64,000 nucleotides of DNA, from the NCBI GenBank assembly GCA_046710535.1, contig JBKEHH010000003.1:1-64000 (forward strand). The letters are read 5' to 3'. Made by a program: the position numbers and the translations under genes. Numbering within the stretch: position 1 is the first letter of the stretch; each line of letters opens with the position of its first letter. Shown here one piece after another: positions 25,514 through 35,187 of the stretch. The stretch is from CAWVSB01 sp046710535. GTDB taxonomy: Bacteria; Pseudomonadota; Gammaproteobacteria; Pseudomonadales; CAWVSB01. The notes below the pieces were generated by a model. It saw nothing but the letters and a program-made list of their open reading frames with translations. It searched no databases and was not told the origin of the DNA.

Positions 25514-27928
25514 CTATCTGTTTTCTAAGCGATTAAAATCAAGGTAGCCGGCGTCAACTGGATGCGAGCTCATGTAAGTGTCATGCAGAGAATCACTAAA
25601 GCGCCAAAAGTCTCTATTAGTACGTCGAACGCCAAAATCATCGAGCAGCCTAGCGTAGTCTTGCTCAGATTTAATCCTTGAAAACTGATCAACAAACTTG
25701 TCTAGCTCACTCTCTTCGACGTTAAATAATACATTTGGATAGGTGCCAACCACATCGTCAATAACACTCAGTGTTTGCTCAGCTGGGACAAATTGTTTTT
25801 CTTCAGAAAATAAGTGTGAAACATTGGTATGAGCGCGATTTCTAATAAGACTTATCAAGCGATAACTGCCATCATTCAGTTTTAAACGCAGTAACGATTG
25901 CTCAGGAATAGTCTCTAAGAGTAGTCCTTCCAGCACCGATAGTCGCTGCAGAGAAGTTTGATAGCCAGTCTTTACGGCTATCTTCGGCCGAGTGTTAATG
26001 GGATCTAGCGCGATTACGTTCTCGCCCACAGTTCCACGCAACAGCTCGAAAAATTCTTTTTTCGGGTTAGCCGTTTTATAATTAATCCCACTAGCTTCAA
26101 AATCACGACTATTTAGCGCATTCAAATATTCCTCGACTTGAGCCTCACTTCCTCTATACCAAAAATCTAGCTGCTGTTTGGCGTAGTCATTTGGGAAGAA
26201 TTTCAAAAACGCCGCCTCGCCTTCCATCCGCAAAAAATCCATATAAAGCCGAGTTAGCAACTGGTGGCCAACGTTGCCGTAAACGTCAAAGCCTGCAACC
26301 AACAGATAATGTATGCGCTCTAATAACGGATAGCTGATAACCCAGGCAGTTTTTGGTGTATCGCCTGCCAAGCCTTTGATTACTGAAGAACTATCAAAAT
26401 GGCGAAAAACTGTAAGGGCTGCATTGCGGTTATTACCGCCGCCATCCCAAATGTGATCTAAGGTCAGCTTTTCATCGACACTCATGATTTTACTAAATCG
26501 TTTTTCTCGAGCAGCAATAAATTTCTTTTCCATGGCGGAGTATTTCATCCAGCCAGTCAGCGGGGAGAGGGCAGTACTACCCTGCTCTGCCGGCAGCCCC
26601 AAGTCGATCGCCTCACGCGCAAGGAATTCGCCAGTCGAGTACTTAACTTCACTATCAGGATCAGTAAATACCACCCAAAAATGATCATTGATGACATTTA
26701 ACGCAACTTGCCCACGACAAACTGGCCCTTTTATATAACCCATGATTGTGAACTGAGCCTCGTCAAGCATAAACCGATAACGCCCATTAACCGGAATGTC
26801 TTTAAAAGTAACAAATGGGTTCGAAGATAATTCTGGATCATAGCTAGGCAGTTCGCTAACTTCATAGCTGGGGGTCAAAAACAGTTCAGTCCAACGATCC
26901 ATGCGCTGCTGATCAAATCTGTAAGGCATATGGCGCTTAGCCAAAATAGTTGTTTTCACTCTCTGCAGTCGATAGAAAAACTCCCCGCCGGGATCGTCAA
27001 ACGGGCGTCGTGAAGCTATCACTTTAATGGCAGCTCCAGATGGCGTTGTTGAGCGCACCAACTTAAAAAACTGGCGTTGCTCGCCAATTCCCGAAAATGA
27101 GTCAGAAAAGTAAACATTAGCTAAAAATAGATGCTCATAAATATAACGCGCCATCAGCTTTTGTTTCAGTGAACTGCCATTTAAAAAAGCCTCCCAATCA
27201 TCTACAACTATTTGGTTAGTTTTTTGAAATGGATAGAAATAGTCAACTTTGGCGCCATGCTCTAACCATGCTTCAAGGGTTACTTGCTGATCATTTTCAA
27301 TAGCAGGCAAACCATAAGGCATTCCCCACAAAGGCTTATTCTTTTCAAACTCATCAAATTCTTCAACCTTGCTGCACTCTTGCTTGCGGTTTAATGAGAG
27401 ATCAAAACTGGCAGGAAGAAGATCGCCTGCTGGCAGCGGATGCGCCGTTTTAAGCTGCAACATTCTATGCATAACGCTTGCCTGCGTATTGGCCTCAGGC
27501 GTTTGAGCCCGCTCATTCAACACGGGGTAGAAACCCTGCTGTCGCCACTGCTGCGTAGATTTGGCATCAACAGAAAAGCCAGTTGAGCTGCCCGCTAGCA
27601 AGCGCGCGCCGTTATATACTTTCTCTTTATTGGCGCCGCGATCAATCCCTTCAAAACTAGTCATTTTTAATTGGCAGGGGGCATCGTAGCAGCCATGACA
27701 AACAGCACACCTACTATCAACGATTGATTTTACATCGCGGTAATACTCTGGAACTTCCGTCAGATCGTCACTCGAAGATATTGTAACTGCCGGCGCATCA
27801 ATACTGCGATCAACTACCGACTGCGGGCCATAAATTTTATCAAGATGGCGCTTGGCTAACACCGCACAACCGGCTATCAAGACCATAATAACGGCTAATG
27901 TTATGCGCCGTATAAATGGCCTTGTCAT
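25514..27928 (-). CDS. cti: Fatty acid cis/trans isomerase (Cti)
   Basis: An 804-residue periplasmic c-type heme enzyme. The N-terminus is basic then hydrophobic and ends in a lipobox (VLIAGC, Cys21). The heme-binding CAVCH lies at residues 74-78, as expected for Cti. The remainder matches the long Cti-specific domain. Cti converts cis- to trans-unsaturated phospholipid acyl chains, stiffening the membrane rapidly under solvent or heat stress without new synthesis. Its start lies 65 bp after an RND permease on the same strand, so efflux and isomerisation may be co-expressed. Confidence 0.9.
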   Translation of the reverse strand: MTRPFIRRITLAVIMVLIAGCAVLAKRHLDKIYGPQSVVDRSIDAPAVTISSSDDLTEVPEYYRDVKSIVDSRCAVCHGCYDAPCQLKMTSFEGIDRGANKEKVYNGARLLAGSSTGFSVDAKSTQQWRQQGFYPVLNERAQTPEANTQASVMHRMLQLKTAHPLPAGDLLPASFDLSLNRKQECSKVEEFDEFEKNKPLWGMPYGLPAIENDQQVTLEAWLEHGAKVDYFYPFQKTNQIVVDDWEAFLNGSSLKQKLMARYIYEHLFLANVYFSDSFSGIGEQRQFFKLVRSTTPSGAAIKVIASRRPFDDPGGEFFYRLQRVKTTILAKRHMPYRFDQQRMDRWTELFLTPSYEVSELPSYDPELSSNPFVTFKDIPVNGRYRFMLDEAQFTIMGYIKGPVCRGQVALNVINDHFWVVFTDPDSEVKYSTGEFLAREAIDLGLPAEQGSTALSPLTGWMKYSAMEKKFIAAREKRFSKIMSVDEKLTLDHIWDGGGNNRNAALTVFRHFDSSSVIKGLAGDTPKTAWVISYPLLERIHYLLVAGFDVYGNVGHQLLTRLYMDFLRMEGEAAFLKFFPNDYAKQQLDFWYRGSEAQVEEYLNALNSRDFEASGINYKTANPKKEFFELLRGTVGENVIALDPINTRPKIAVKTGYQTSLQRLSVLEGLLLETIPEQSLLRLKLNDGSYRLISLIRNRAHTNVSHLFSEEKQFVPAEQTLSVIDDVVGTYPNVLFNVEESELDKFVDQFSRIKSEQDYARLLDDFGVRRTNRDFWRFSDSLHDTYMSSHPVDAGYLDFNRLENR

Positions 27929-27993
27929 GGGTTTATCTGTGTAAACATATAATTGGATCCACCCAAAAAATCTAACTAAATATCATCTGCCAG

Positions 27994-30900
27994 TCATGTA
28001 GTAATACCAGAATCGATTGCCGCTTTCTCTGGCAGAGTATCCGTTGTTTCTTTGGCCAATGCCAAATACACATGAGGCAATATAAATAAGGTGAAAAATG
28101 TGCCTATTGCCATACCGGTCACTAAAATAATACCGATACTGTTACGCGCTTCTGCCCCCGGCCCAGACACCAGCACTAAAGGAAAATGACCCAAAACAGT
28201 TGCTGCAGTTGTTATCAAAATAGGACGTAATCGAATTTGCGCCGCTGCTGTAATCGCCTGTACTTTAGCAATACCTTTCAACTGCAGTTCGTGGGCAAAC
28301 TCTGTCATTAATATGCCATTCTTGGCAATCAAACCTACCAAGGTTATAAACCCTATTTGCGAATAGACATTTACCGTTGTCCAACCTATAAAGGTAAACA
28401 GCATCGCTCCTGCTATGGCTAGAGGTACTGACCCGGCAAGTACAACCAACGGCAGACGCAAGCTGTCAAACTGGACCACCAAGGCAAGATAGACAATGGC
28501 CAAGGAAATCATCAAAACACTGACCATGCTATTGCCTTCCGTGCGCAACTGCCGTGACACCCCGGCATAGTCGACCACATAGTCGGCAGGTAATATTTCA
28601 GCCGCGGCAAATTCTAAGCTTTCTAGGGCAGCATCATTAGTTGTATGAGGCAGAATTCCACCAAAAATACGAAAGGCTTTCTGTTGATTAAACTTGCCTA
28701 ATACACGCGGCGCTATTTCCATGCTTAGCTGAGCAATTGCACGTATCGGAATCAATTCGCCAGCCGGTGTTTTGATCTGCAGATTAAGCACTGCTTCAGG
28801 GTTATCTCGCGCATAGTTTTCCACCATTGGTATCACACGGTAAGCCTTACCATCTGCGTTAAAACGGTTGATATCTTGCTCTGACACCAGCGCCGACAGC
28901 TGTTGACTGACTTGCTGAACGTCCATGCCTAAATCAGCGATGCGATCACGATCAAATACAAGCCTAGATTGCGGCAGGTTCACTTCAAGGTCGGTATCGA
29001 CAAACATAAAGTGGCCAGTTTGATAGGCTTTTTGTATTAATTGCTGGGCAAAAGCCTGCATTTCAACGTATTCGTCGTTAGATTGCACTACTAGCTCAAC
29101 ATCAAAATTGCCGGCGGTAGGCAGTGCCGCAGACAAAATAGGCAGTACTTTTAATCCAGTAATAGTGGATAACTTGGCAAACAGCTCTGATTGCATTTGC
29201 TGCACAGATTTATCACGCTCGTTATAATCAACAAAATTTAAACCGCCAAAACCGCCATTAGAAGTGACTATTTGCCACGACATAAGGTAGCCGGGAGTTT
29301 GGCTGACTAAATCAATGACTTTATCCATATAATGGTTGGTATAGCTTAGCGATGAGTTGGCTGGTGCTTCGATAATAATATTGATTTCACTTTGATCTTC
29401 TACTGGCGCCAGCTCTTTATTAGAAAACAAATATAGCGGTACGATTAATAGGCTAAGAAACAAAGCCAATAATAATATTTGCTTATGCCAACTAAAGCTT
29501 TCCTCTAGCAAAACCGTATAACGCTGTTTAAGCTGATCAAAGCCTGCGTTCACTTTTGTTGTCATCTTTGACTCATTACCTTTTTCGGCGATGACATAAG
29601 CACTCATGATTGGCGACAGGGTAACGGCGACAATTCCTGACATCACCACAGCAACTGCCAAGGTAAACGCAAACTCTTGGAACAGACTGCCCGTTAATCC
29701 CGATACAAAACCGATAGGTATGTATACCGCGGCTAAGGTAAATGTCATCGCTATAATCGGCTTTAGTAATTCACGTGAGCTTATTAGCGCTGCATCAAAA
29801 CGACTTTTCCCTAGACGCATATGTCTGGCAACATTTTCTACCACCACTATGGCATCATCAACGACCAAGCCAACCGACAACACAATAGCTAACACAGTAA
29901 GTAAGTTGAGGGTAAAACCCATAATCAACATGGCAGCGATAGCGCCTAAGATAGAAATAGGAATAGTAACTAATGGCACTAAAGCGGTTCTAAAAGACCC
30001 CATAAGGGCAACAACAACAAGGCCTACTAATATCACTGTTTCAACTAAGGTAATAAAAATTTCTTTTAGCGCATTACGCATGTAGATAGTGCCATCATAA
30101 CCAACTTGGATATTCAACCCTGCTGATAGCCCAGTATTAATTTTTTCTAGACGCATATATAGCTCATCTCCAATTTCTATTTCGTTGGCACCTGGCAGTG
30201 GCCAAACAGAAATGTAAAGTAGCTTTTGGTTGTCATAGCGAGCATCGACAGAACCTCGATCTTCACCGAGCTCAACGCGGGCAATATCGCCAACTCTCAA
30301 AATTCCGTTATCAGTGCGGCGTACAATTAAACGCTTAAAATCATCAGCCGTTGTTAGTGTGGCGTTAGTTAATAAATGAATCTGCTGCTGACTATTCTCT
30401 GTTTTCCCGATGGCTGCAATAACATTATTACTTTGCAGGGCTGCCAACACTTCATTGGCGCCAAGGTTAACTGCTGCCAACTTCATTGGGTCTAACCAAA
30501 TACGCATGGCAGGAAATCGACCACCTTCAAAGCCAACACTTTGGACGCCCTCTATTGAGCTAATCTGCGGGCTAACTTGACGCTGCAAAAAGTTAGTTAC
30601 CTCAGCGCGATTCCAGTTAGTGCTATGCACGTCAAGATAAAATAAGGCGCTGGATCTATCTGCTCTAACCACTTCTATAGCCGGGTCTTCAGCGCCAACT
30701 GGCAGCTCATATCTTATTTGATTAATACGGGTTGTTAGCTCTGCCAAAGCCTTGGTGCTGTCTTCATTTAGCTCTAACCAAGCGGTAACTGTGCTTAAGC
30801 CAGCAACGGTAGTCGAGTCCAAGTAATCAATGCCGGGCACAGACATGGCCGCCCGCTCTATGGGGTCGGTGATAAACCCCTGTATTACCTCGGCAGACGA

Positions 30901-31050
30901 GCCCGAATAAGAGGTAGTGATAACCAGTGAAGAACTGTCAACTTTAGGAAACTGCAGCACTGACACTTTAAACGCCGCATAGCCACCGGCCAGCACTAAT
31001 ACCACTGACACGACTAGCGCCAATATAGGGCGTCTAACAAAAACATCCAT
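27994..31050 (-). CDS. RND efflux transporter, inner-membrane permease (HAE1 type)
   Basis: 1018 residues with the RND architecture: one N-terminal span (FVRRPILALVVSVVLVLAGG), a large porter loop, spans 2-6 containing the proton-relay segment VGLVVDDAIVVVENV, a second loop and spans 8-12. It is a drug/solvent:H+ antiporter subunit. Its ATG overlaps the adaptor's TAA (TAATG), so the two are translated together. No outer-membrane channel gene is nearby, so a TolC-like protein elsewhere must serve. One of two RND systems in the window. Confidence 0.94.
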   Translation of the reverse strand: MDVFVRRPILALVVSVVLVLAGGYAAFKVSVLQFPKVDSSSLVITTSYSGSSAEVIQGFITDPIERAAMSVPGIDYLDSTTVAGLSTVTAWLELNEDSTKALAELTTRINQIRYELPVGAEDPAIEVVRADRSSALFYLDVHSTNWNRAEVTNFLQRQVSPQISSIEGVQSVGFEGGRFPAMRIWLDPMKLAAVNLGANEVLAALQSNNVIAAIGKTENSQQQIHLLTNATLTTADDFKRLIVRRTDNGILRVGDIARVELGEDRGSVDARYDNQKLLYISVWPLPGANEIEIGDELYMRLEKINTGLSAGLNIQVGYDGTIYMRNALKEIFITLVETVILVGLVVVALMGSFRTALVPLVTIPISILGAIAAMLIMGFTLNLLTVLAIVLSVGLVVDDAIVVVENVARHMRLGKSRFDAALISSRELLKPIIAMTFTLAAVYIPIGFVSGLTGSLFQEFAFTLAVAVVMSGIVAVTLSPIMSAYVIAEKGNESKMTTKVNAGFDQLKQRYTVLLEESFSWHKQILLLALFLSLLIVPLYLFSNKELAPVEDQSEINIIIEAPANSSLSYTNHYMDKVIDLVSQTPGYLMSWQIVTSNGGFGGLNFVDYNERDKSVQQMQSELFAKLSTITGLKVLPILSAALPTAGNFDVELVVQSNDEYVEMQAFAQQLIQKAYQTGHFMFVDTDLEVNLPQSRLVFDRDRIADLGMDVQQVSQQLSALVSEQDINRFNADGKAYRVIPMVENYARDNPEAVLNLQIKTPAGELIPIRAIAQLSMEIAPRVLGKFNQQKAFRIFGGILPHTTNDAALESLEFAAAEILPADYVVDYAGVSRQLRTEGNSMVSVLMISLAIVYLALVVQFDSLRLPLVVLAGSVPLAIAGAMLFTFIGWTTVNVYSQIGFITLVGLIAKNGILMTEFAHELQLKGIAKVQAITAAAQIRLRPILITTAATVLGHFPLVLVSGPGAEARNSIGIILVTGMAIGTFFTLFILPHVYLALAKETTDTLPEKAAIDSGITT

Positions 31051-32207
31051 TACAAGGCTGCCTGCGTGCTAACAGGCTCAGGCTTAGGAACGTCAGCAGG
31101 CTCACTAATCGGGGCCGGCAACTGACTATGAATCAACAAACCTGGATACAATTTAAATGCCCCATCAGTGGCAACCAACTGGTTTTCACTTAGTCCACTT
31201 TCAATATAGCTGCGACCGGCTTGTTTAGACGCGACCACCACATTCTGACGTTGCGCCCGGAAGCTATCACTGTCTTTATCTGCCTTTAGCAAAAATACAA
31301 ATTGACCTAAATGATCTTGCTGGACGGCAGTGGCAGGCAATGTCGCTACTTGAGTTTGCTCTCCCACTGAAATTTTTACGCTGACGCCGCTATTAACTCC
31401 CACCGGTAAAGCCGCTGCACTAACTTTGGCACGATATTGAAAACTTCGATTCACTTTATCCACTTGAGTACTACTAGCGATTACTTCAGCGAGCACCCAA
31501 TCACTTACATTATTGCCAGCAGTATTACGCAGTAACTGCACCTCTACTGCTGAGCCGTTATTTAATACTGGATAAAATTGCGGCACATAAAAATCCACCC
31601 ACAAATAATCGTTCTCACCAACGAGTTGCGTGATCAGTTCGTTGCCCTGCAATACCAAGCCTTGTTCAAATTGATGAATTCCAGTTTTACCCTTAAACGG
31701 TGCGGTGATAGTTTTCTTGCGGATCACCGACTGCAAGCGCACGATATCAGCCTTGACCACTGCTAAATCTAGCCGCGCTTTGTCGTAGGCTTCTTCGCTG
31801 ACTGCGTTGGAGTTAAACAGGTTTTTATTACGTTTATAAATAGAATTGGCAAGTTCAAGGCTAGCCTCTGCGGCACTTAACAGAGCTTGCTCTTCGCCAA
31901 CATCTTGCTGAATAAGTATTTGCCCTTTGTCAACTAACGCTCCCGATTGAAACCCAACCTTAACAATCCTGCCAGCAGTTTCACTATACAAAGCGACTCG
32001 CTGCACCGCGGCAACCTCACCTAACACCGTCAAAGTTTCTGAATATGGCAGCATTTCCACCAATGCCGATTCGACTGACTCTGAGCGCTCTGGAAATGAC
32101 TCGGCAAAAGAAATTCCGGAGCGAATTTGCATACCCTTAAATAATACCAGCGCTAAAAGAATAATCGCGCAAACTGCGACTGTTCTACTCCAAGGGCCTA
32201 ACTTCAT
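31050..32207 (-). CDS. RND efflux periplasmic adaptor subunit
   Basis: The membrane-fusion protein comprises an N-terminal anchor span, biotinyl-lipoyl halves (SETAGRIVKVGFQSG and APFKGKTGIHQFEQG) around an alpha-hairpin, and a beta-barrel. A proline-rich tail ends the protein. It bridges the RND permease and an outer-membrane channel. I start at ATG 32207, preceded by GGAGAG, rather than a TTG four codons upstream. First gene of a probable three-gene unit: adaptor, permease, cti. Confidence 0.92.
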   Translation of the reverse strand: MKLGPWSRTVAVCAIILLALVLFKGMQIRSGISFAESFPERSESVESALVEMLPYSETLTVLGEVAAVQRVALYSETAGRIVKVGFQSGALVDKGQILIQQDVGEEQALLSAAEASLELANSIYKRNKNLFNSNAVSEEAYDKARLDLAVVKADIVRLQSVIRKKTITAPFKGKTGIHQFEQGLVLQGNELITQLVGENDYLWVDFYVPQFYPVLNNGSAVEVQLLRNTAGNNVSDWVLAEVIASSTQVDKVNRSFQYRAKVSAAALPVGVNSGVSVKISVGEQTQVATLPATAVQQDHLGQFVFLLKADKDSDSFRAQRQNVVVASKQAGRSYIESGLSENQLVATDGAFKLYPGLLIHSQLPAPISEPADVPKPEPVSTQAAL

Positions 32208-32336
32208 TATTCTCTCCAACCATCATTTTTACTTAACAAGCTATGCAGGACACATTAAAATAACAGTGAAAATCTGCATAAAAATAGATAAAACACCTAA
32301 CCTAGACAGTTTTTTGACTACGCTAAGTTATACACG

Positions 32337-32876
32337 TTACAACAACGCCAGTAGGCCAAAAAGCACTGCGCCAGAGCCAGTTGCAATAAGAGTAGTGCGT
32401 CGCAAGCCAAGCGCTGACACCCCCAGCCAAAAACCAGAGAGCACTACAAACAACAAGCCTACTGCAATTACTTTCTGAAAGGTTTTAAAGATCTCCGGCC
32501 CATGTCCTTTATGGAGCTCGATTAATTTACTCTGGATGCTTGGCTTATTGTAGCTAACGACAAGCCCATCGGGCTGCACGTCAAACTTATAAAAATTACG
32601 CGATGTTGGCCGAGTTAACAGTGTTTTCCCCTTAACTTTAACATATTCAAAATCGTGAGATATACCCGCCGTTGACAACACTTTTTGTACATCTTGATAA
32701 AGCGTATCTGAACTAGGATCCAAGGCTAGCTGACCAGCCACCGCAATTACTGTTTGCTCGACACTGCCTTTTATGCCAATTAAATATAAACCACCTGAAA
32801 TAGCTAAAAACAAAAATGCAGGGGCAAGAAAAGCAGCAGCGTATAAATGCAATTTGATCAATAAGCTTCGTTTCAT
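32337..32876 (-). CDS. PepSY-associated membrane protein
   Basis: 179 residues with a first span preceded by KLHLYAAAF (PepSY-TM start), a periplasmic PepSY-like segment, then LHKGHGPEIFKTFQ and two closing spans. The conserved LH.G.G and LH.YAA patterns resemble PepSY-TM proteins linked to iron-siderophore reduction, but this form is short and its partner is unknown. Monocistronic, upstream of the RND operon on the same strand with a 130-bp gap. Confidence 0.75.
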   Translation of the reverse strand: MKRSLLIKLHLYAAAFLAPAFLFLAISGGLYLIGIKGSVEQTVIAVAGQLALDPSSDTLYQDVQKVLSTAGISHDFEYVKVKGKTLLTRPTSRNFYKFDVQPDGLVVSYNKPSIQSKLIELHKGHGPEIFKTFQKVIAVGLLFVVLSGFWLGVSALGLRRTTLIATGSGAVLFGLLALL

Positions 32877-32973
32877 AAAAAGTACTCTCTCGGCAATTTT
32901 TAGTGATGTAAATAAGCCAATTATAAGTGCCTAATAAGTGGAAACATAGGTATATAAGCAAATGTCTAACAAT

Positions 32974-33002
32974 AAAAAAAGCCGCCCCATAGGCGGCTTT
33001 AA
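32974..33002 (-). terminator. Terminator of the SDR gene at 33019
   Basis: On the minus strand: AAAGCCGCC, loop TATGG, GGCGGCTTT, then a T-run. The hairpin starts 17 bp beyond the SDR stop. The A-run on the plus side also allows weak bidirectional function. Confidence 0.9.
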
Positions 33003-33018
33003 ACTGATTAAGTCACTG

Positions 33019-33789
33019 CTACTTAGGCGGCATACGGATACCGCCGTCAGCACGCACTACTTCACCGTTCATATAATCATTAGTGATTAGTTCAGACACC
33101 ATTGAGGCTAACTCGTCGGCATAACCTAAACGCTTAGGAAATAACACACTTTTACCTAAATGCGCTTTAAACTCTTCTGATGCTTCGCCTTCGCCGTATA
33201 TTGGGGTATTAAACAAGCCTGGCGCAACCGTATTAACACGAATGCCTGATGCTGATAAGTCACGAGCAATTGGCAACGTCATACCAACTACGCCGCCTTT
33301 AGACGCAGAATAAGCACACTGGCCAATTTGACCATCAAACGCTGCCACTGATGCCATGTTTACTATCGCACCACGACAACCATCTTCGTTGACAGGCTCT
33401 TGCTTAGACATTGCCGCCGCTGCTAAACGAATACAGTTGAAAGTACCGATTAGGTTTACTTTAATAACCATTTCAAACGACGCTAAATCAAACGGATTAC
33501 CTGAGCGATCAACTGTGCGGCCAGCGCTACCGATACCGGCACCGTTTACCAAGGCGCGCAATGGAGCCATGGCTAAAGCCGCATCTACCGCCACTTGAAC
33601 TTGCTCAGTATTAGACACATCTGCTTTAACAAACTGTCCGCCAATAGCCGCGGCAACGGCTTGGCCTTTTTCTTCGTTTAAATCGACGACAACACATTTC
33701 GCGCCCAGTGCTGCTAAACGACGAGCGCAAGCTTCACCTAAACCTGAACCACCACCTGTGACAATAGCCGAGCTATTTGAAAGATCCAT
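33019..33789 (-). CDS. SDR dehydrogenase, HSD17B10/3-hydroxyacyl-CoA type II-like
   Basis: TGGGSGLGEA cofactor motif, DLNEEK after strand 2 (NAD preference), NGAGIG, Ser in MASVAAF, and the YSASKGG active site. The C-terminal segment FNTPIYGE and the PK end match type II 3-hydroxyacyl-CoA dehydrogenases, so it probably oxidises 3-hydroxyacyl-CoA in fatty-acid or branched-chain degradation. The start is moved to ATG 33789, with AGAGGA upstream, giving 256 residues; the longer frame adds 12 unrelated residues. Monocistronic with its own terminator. Confidence 0.9.
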   Translation of the reverse strand: MDLSNSSAIVTGGGSGLGEACARRLAALGAKCVVVDLNEEKGQAVAAAIGGQFVKADVSNTEQVQVAVDAALAMAPLRALVNGAGIGSAGRTVDRSGNPFDLASFEMVIKVNLIGTFNCIRLAAAAMSKQEPVNEDGCRGAIVNMASVAAFDGQIGQCAYSASKGGVVGMTLPIARDLSASGIRVNTVAPGLFNTPIYGEGEASEEFKAHLGKSVLFPKRLGYADELASMVSELITNDYMNGEVVRADGGIRMPPK

Positions 33790-33920
33790 TAGATATCCTC
33801 TGTGACTGAATTGCGCAAAGCACAATGATTAAATAAGTATCGCTAACTGCAATATATTCCGGACCAGAAAGTTAGCAGCTATGGATGGGCAGCACAAATA
33901 AAAAAATGGGCAGAGAACTG

Positions 33921-35186
33921 TTATACGCCAACCGGCAATACCGGCCAGCGCTGTTCGATGGTATTACCACGCACACCAACTAAATCGCCAAACTCTAGCA
34001 GTACTGCTTCACTCTGCGTTGGACGCAAGAATATAAAATCATCTATATCTAAGCCCACTGAACTAGACGCGTTATAGCCCTGTTGATTAGAACTAGCATA
34101 AGCGAAATGCTTAGATAACCCCGGCGGTGATTCCAACTCCGCCATCCAATTTCCGCTGTAGGCAAAGTAGGTTTGCGCTTGGTTTTTGTCCCACCCTCGA
34201 ATCAATGGCCCAGCCCATTCAACTGCCGGTAGACGCCCCCCTTGGAGGCGCTTTAACACTGGCGATGCAATAAATGAGCTTTCTTCAAAATCTTCTAATA
34301 TGTCTAAATCAAAATGAGTAGGCTTCAGTAAACAAGACCCAGCTGAGATTTCGTTAACGACGGTATTGTCTTCGTAGTGCCTGAAAGTAGGACTGCCTGC
34401 ACCGTTAAAGCATAGCTTGTCATTTATTAAGGCAGGATATTTTTCCTGCAAAAAATCAACCGCGGCTGCATAGCGTTGTTTGATTTTTGGCAGCTCACCC
34501 TTTGCCAGTATTTTTGGCAGGCCCGAAACATGCGCGTCATAACCCATAAAACCTGAAAATTCTAACCGTTCAGGGTTAGCGATGATTATATCTAATGCAG
34601 TCGCTAACACTTCTGGACTGTTATAACCACCGCGATGCAAGCCAACATCTAACTCCAAATTAATCCGCAGTTTCAGGTTTCTAGCTTTGGCCAAGTCTAA
34701 GTATTGAACAAGCCTAGCATCGGTATCAATCAACCACTGCAGTTGTTTTTCAGGGTTAAATTCGCCCTTATGCTGCTCATAAAAAGTTTGTGCTGCCGCT
34801 ATTGGCATTGGCTTGCCTAGCAACAAATCACTATTAGGTCGCTGGGCCACCATCGCTTGAATAAATGGGCGATGAAATACCATTAATGCGTTGGTATTGG
34901 CACGATTAGCCACATAGTTAACCAAACCAGGGCTCGGAATGGACTTAACGACTACCCGATAATCACGACCAGCACCTGCCGCTACTGACTTTGCAACCCG
35001 GTCAATATTCCTATCTAAGCGATCTAAATCAATTACTAGGCTAGGCCTATCAATACCATTTTCTCGCAAGGTATTATTAAGCGCTTGAAAATATGGCGAG
35101 TAATTACCGCCGTTATCACTGGGCTTTACCCACACTAGTCCCACTGCTGCCGCGCCGCCAATCAATAAAGATCGTCGAGAAACCAT
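33921..35186 (-). CDS. Tat-exported PLP enzyme of the DSD1/D-threonine aldolase fold, metal motif lost
   Basis: 421 residues. The N-terminus is a Tat-like signal (SRRSLLIGGAAAVG), then an alanine-racemase-type barrel with the PLP lysine in VVVKSIPSPG and ELDVGLHRGG, and a C-terminal DSD1-like domain. Relatives close with a P-N-H-x-C-P metal-binding segment; here the corresponding site reads RPTQSEAVL, without His or Cys. The reaction is therefore uncertain: it may have become metal-independent or a different lyase. It starts 1 nt after the FAD oxidase stop, so the two are coupled. Export of folded PLP enzyme via Tat fits the signal. Confidence 0.8.
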   Translation of the reverse strand: MVSRRSLLIGGAAAVGLVWVKPSDNGGNYSPYFQALNNTLRENGIDRPSLVIDLDRLDRNIDRVAKSVAAGAGRDYRVVVKSIPSPGLVNYVANRANTNALMVFHRPFIQAMVAQRPNSDLLLGKPMPIAAAQTFYEQHKGEFNPEKQLQWLIDTDARLVQYLDLAKARNLKLRINLELDVGLHRGGYNSPEVLATALDIIIANPERLEFSGFMGYDAHVSGLPKILAKGELPKIKQRYAAAVDFLQEKYPALINDKLCFNGAGSPTFRHYEDNTVVNEISAGSCLLKPTHFDLDILEDFEESSFIASPVLKRLQGGRLPAVEWAGPLIRGWDKNQAQTYFAYSGNWMAELESPPGLSKHFAYASSNQQGYNASSSVGLDIDDFIFLRPTQSEAVLLEFGDLVGVRGNTIEQRWPVLPVGV

Positions 35187-35187
35187 T

